Assembly: GCF_020169415.1 (NCBI RefSeq)
Contig: NZ_JAIULG010000018.1
Location: 1-64,000 of the forward strand
Reading direction: 5' to 3'
DNA from: Tsukamurella sp. M9C
Lineage (GTDB): Bacteria > Actinomycetota > Actinomycetes > Mycobacteriales > Mycobacteriaceae
Length of the DNA: 64,000 nucleotides
The notes beneath the pieces are model-generated. The model was given only the letters and a program-made list of their open reading frames with translations. It ran no database searches and was not told the DNA's origin. Position 1 is the first letter of the stretch. Each line of letters begins with the position of its first letter. Made by a program: the position numbers and the translations under genes. Positions 62,829 through 64,000 of the stretch are shown here, in pieces.

Positions 62829-63822
62829 CGAACCCCGAACGCGGGATCGACGTGCGCGTCAGCTTGTCCGGTTGCCCGACGGGGGCCGGGGCGGCGAGGG
62901 CGCTGCCCGACGGGCCCGTGGACGCGCCGATCGGCTGCGGGGCCGACGGTGCCGGCGACGCCGCCTCGTCGTCGAGCTCGCCCGTCCAGGCGTCCGCGCC
63001 GACGCTGCGCTTGGCCTTGCGGCGGTCGTGGAAGCGGGCGAACTGGATCGACAACTCGAGCAGCACGGCGAGCGCCGCGCCCAGCGCGAGCATCGTGAAC
63101 GGATCCCCCGACGGAGTGATCACGGCGGAGAAGATGAACATCGACAGGAGCAGACCGCGGCGCCACTTCACCAGCTTGGCGTAGGGCAGCACGCCGACCA
63201 GGTTCAATGCCACGATGAACAGCGGCAGTTCGAAGCTCACGCCGAAGATCGCCATCACCGTGAGCACGAAGCTGAAGTAGTCCGGGCCCTGCAGTGCCGT
63301 CACCTGGGTCTCGTTGCCGACGGTGAGGAAGAAGCTGAACGCGCTGGTGATCATGAAGTAGCCGAGCACCGCGCCGCTGACGAACAGGGTGCCGGCCAGG
63401 GTGACGAAGGTCGCGGTGTAGCGCTTCTCGTTGCGGTGCAGGGCGGGAACGATGAACGCCCAGATCTGGTACAGCCACACCGGGCACGCCAGCAGCACGC
63501 CGGTGGCGACGGCGACCTTCAGGCGCAGGTTGAACTGGTCGAAGACGCCGGTCGCGAGCAGCCGGCACTCACCATCGCGCGTGATCTCGGCGCGCGAGGT
63601 GGCCGGGAGGTCGCAGTACGGGCCCGTGAGCAGGTGGCCGGTCGAGGGCAGGCCGAACGGGCCGTGGCTGTACCACCAGAAGCCGACGATCGACGTGAGG
63701 ACGATCGCGGCCAGCGACCACAGCAGCCGGGCCCGGAGCTCGTAGAGGTGCTCCACGATCGACATCGTGCCGTCGGGATTGACGACGGCACGACGACGAC
63801 GCGGATCGAACGGGATCTTCAA
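62815..63822 (-). CDS. tatC: Twin-arginine translocase subunit TatC
   Basis: 335 residues, six membrane helices. MSIVEHLYELRARLLWSL (cytosolic recognition arm), PVWLYQIWAFIVPALHRNEKR, and FGVSFELPLFIVALNLVGVL with the conserved Glu. The long C-terminal tail (70 residues, Ala/Pro-rich) is typical of actinobacteria. It recognises RR signal peptides; the Rieske and LdT precursors in this window are candidate clients. 12 bp after tatA. Corresponds to Rv2093c. Confidence 0.95.
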   Translation of the reverse strand: MKIPFDPRRRRAVVNPDGTMSIVEHLYELRARLLWSLAAIVLTSIVGFWWYSHGPFGLPSTGHLLTGPYCDLPATSRAEITRDGECRLLATGVFDQFNLRLKVAVATGVLLACPVWLYQIWAFIVPALHRNEKRYTATFVTLAGTLFVSGAVLGYFMITSAFSFFLTVGNETQVTALQGPDYFSFVLTVMAIFGVSFELPLFIVALNLVGVLPYAKLVKWRRGLLLSMFIFSAVITPSGDPFTMLALGAALAVLLELSIQFARFHDRRKAKRSVGADAWTGELDDEAASPAPSAPQPIGASTGPSGSALAAPAPVGQPDKLTRTSIPRSGFDDVL

Positions 63823-63834
63823 AGGGGCAGGCGG

Positions 63835-64000
63835 CTACGCCGACTTGTGATCGGCCTCGGACGGCTGCACCGTCTGGACGTCGATCGGCTGGTCGGTGAC
63901 CTGCGCCTGCGGCTTCGGGGCGGCGGCCTTGCTGTCACCCTCGGTCTTCATCTCGTCCATCTCGCTCTTGAAGATGCGGAGCGACCGCCCCAGCCCGCGT
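63835..64000 (-). CDS. tatA: TatA C-terminal part (cut by window end)
   Basis: The last 54 codons of TatA are present: RGLGRSLRIFKSEMDEMKTE (amphipathic helix) then an Ala/Pro/Gln-rich tail ending ADHKSA and TAG (63837-63835). The membrane helix lies beyond base 64000. TatA forms the pore for folded proteins with TatC. First visible gene of the tatA-tatC-helY unit. Confidence 0.92.
   Translation of the reverse strand, partial: RGLGRSLRIFKSEMDEMKTEGDSKAAAPKPQAQVTDQPIDVQTVQPSEADHKSA

Overview
The window is high-GC (about 70% by eye) actinobacterial chromosome. It most resembles the order Mycobacteriales outside Mycobacterium itself; a Tsukamurella-like organism would fit, but the genus is a guess. 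The evidence is RbpA, a polyprenol-phosphate-mannose synthase next to an apolipoprotein N-acyltransferase, a PE-PPE-domain exported protein, an LGFP-repeat lipoprotein, a DprE2-like reductase, and gene order from about 27.6 kb to the right end that follows M. tuberculosis Rv2050-Rv2094c in the same order: rbpA, ppm1/lnt, fxsA, cobN, cobG, cobH, cobIJ, cobK-cobM-cobL, the Rv2073c-like SDR, the Rv2074-like F420 enzyme, the M24 peptidase, the 5'-3' exonuclease, the DUF4333 protein, helY, tatC, tatA. No rRNA, tRNA, CRISPR array, integrase or complete insertion sequence was seen.

Left part (0-27 kb): accessory metabolism and stress genes. In order: the end of a PxpB-PxpC fusion, an LGFP lipoprotein, an MBL-fold protein with DUF998, a TetR-controlled Baeyer-Villiger monooxygenase/SDR pair with a 30-bp palindromic operator, and an arsenic locus at 7.3-10.2 kb (two ArsR proteins with different cysteine sensors, ArsI lyase, Acr3 pump, ArsC). 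The arsenic locus is followed by a frame-shifted DinB-like remnant and a 608-bp gene-free, relatively AT-rich stretch with a perfect 19-nt palindrome, so this looks like an insertion scar. Then come a UvrA-like DrrC-type ATPase, a VKOR disulfide enzyme, a CynX-type transporter with its GntR regulator, a copper-box-controlled leaderless operon (DUF6153-like plus DUF305 lipoprotein), the PE-PPE protein, an Fe-type alcohol dehydrogenase, a VIT1-like transporter, a gamma carbonic anhydrase, a Rieske lipoprotein, an EthA-like monooxygenase and an L,D-transpeptidase.

Middle part (27-46 kb): the conserved mycobacterial block starts here. Cobalamin genes cobN and cobGHIJ are separated by about 6 kb carrying a lactate-utilisation operon (lutABC, with a FadR-type regulator, a textbook sigma-A promoter and a perfect operator) and a TetR/hot-dog versus FabH-like divergent pair with several palindromes in the shared intergenic region.

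Right part (46-64 kb): an HTH regulator with hydrolase and MFS genes, an isochorismatase-fold protein that has lost its catalytic triad, a MerR/hydrolase divergent pair, then cobK-cobM-cobL with flanking genes, and finally the helY-tatC-tatA end of the proteasome-neighbourhood operon, cut by the window edge.

Two window-wide traits stand out. Many operons are joined by 4-nt ATGA/GTGA stop-start overlaps. The octamer GACGGTGC (or its complement) occurs roughly fifty times, evenly on both strands, and often places the rare alanine codon GCA in Ala-Pro-Ser.
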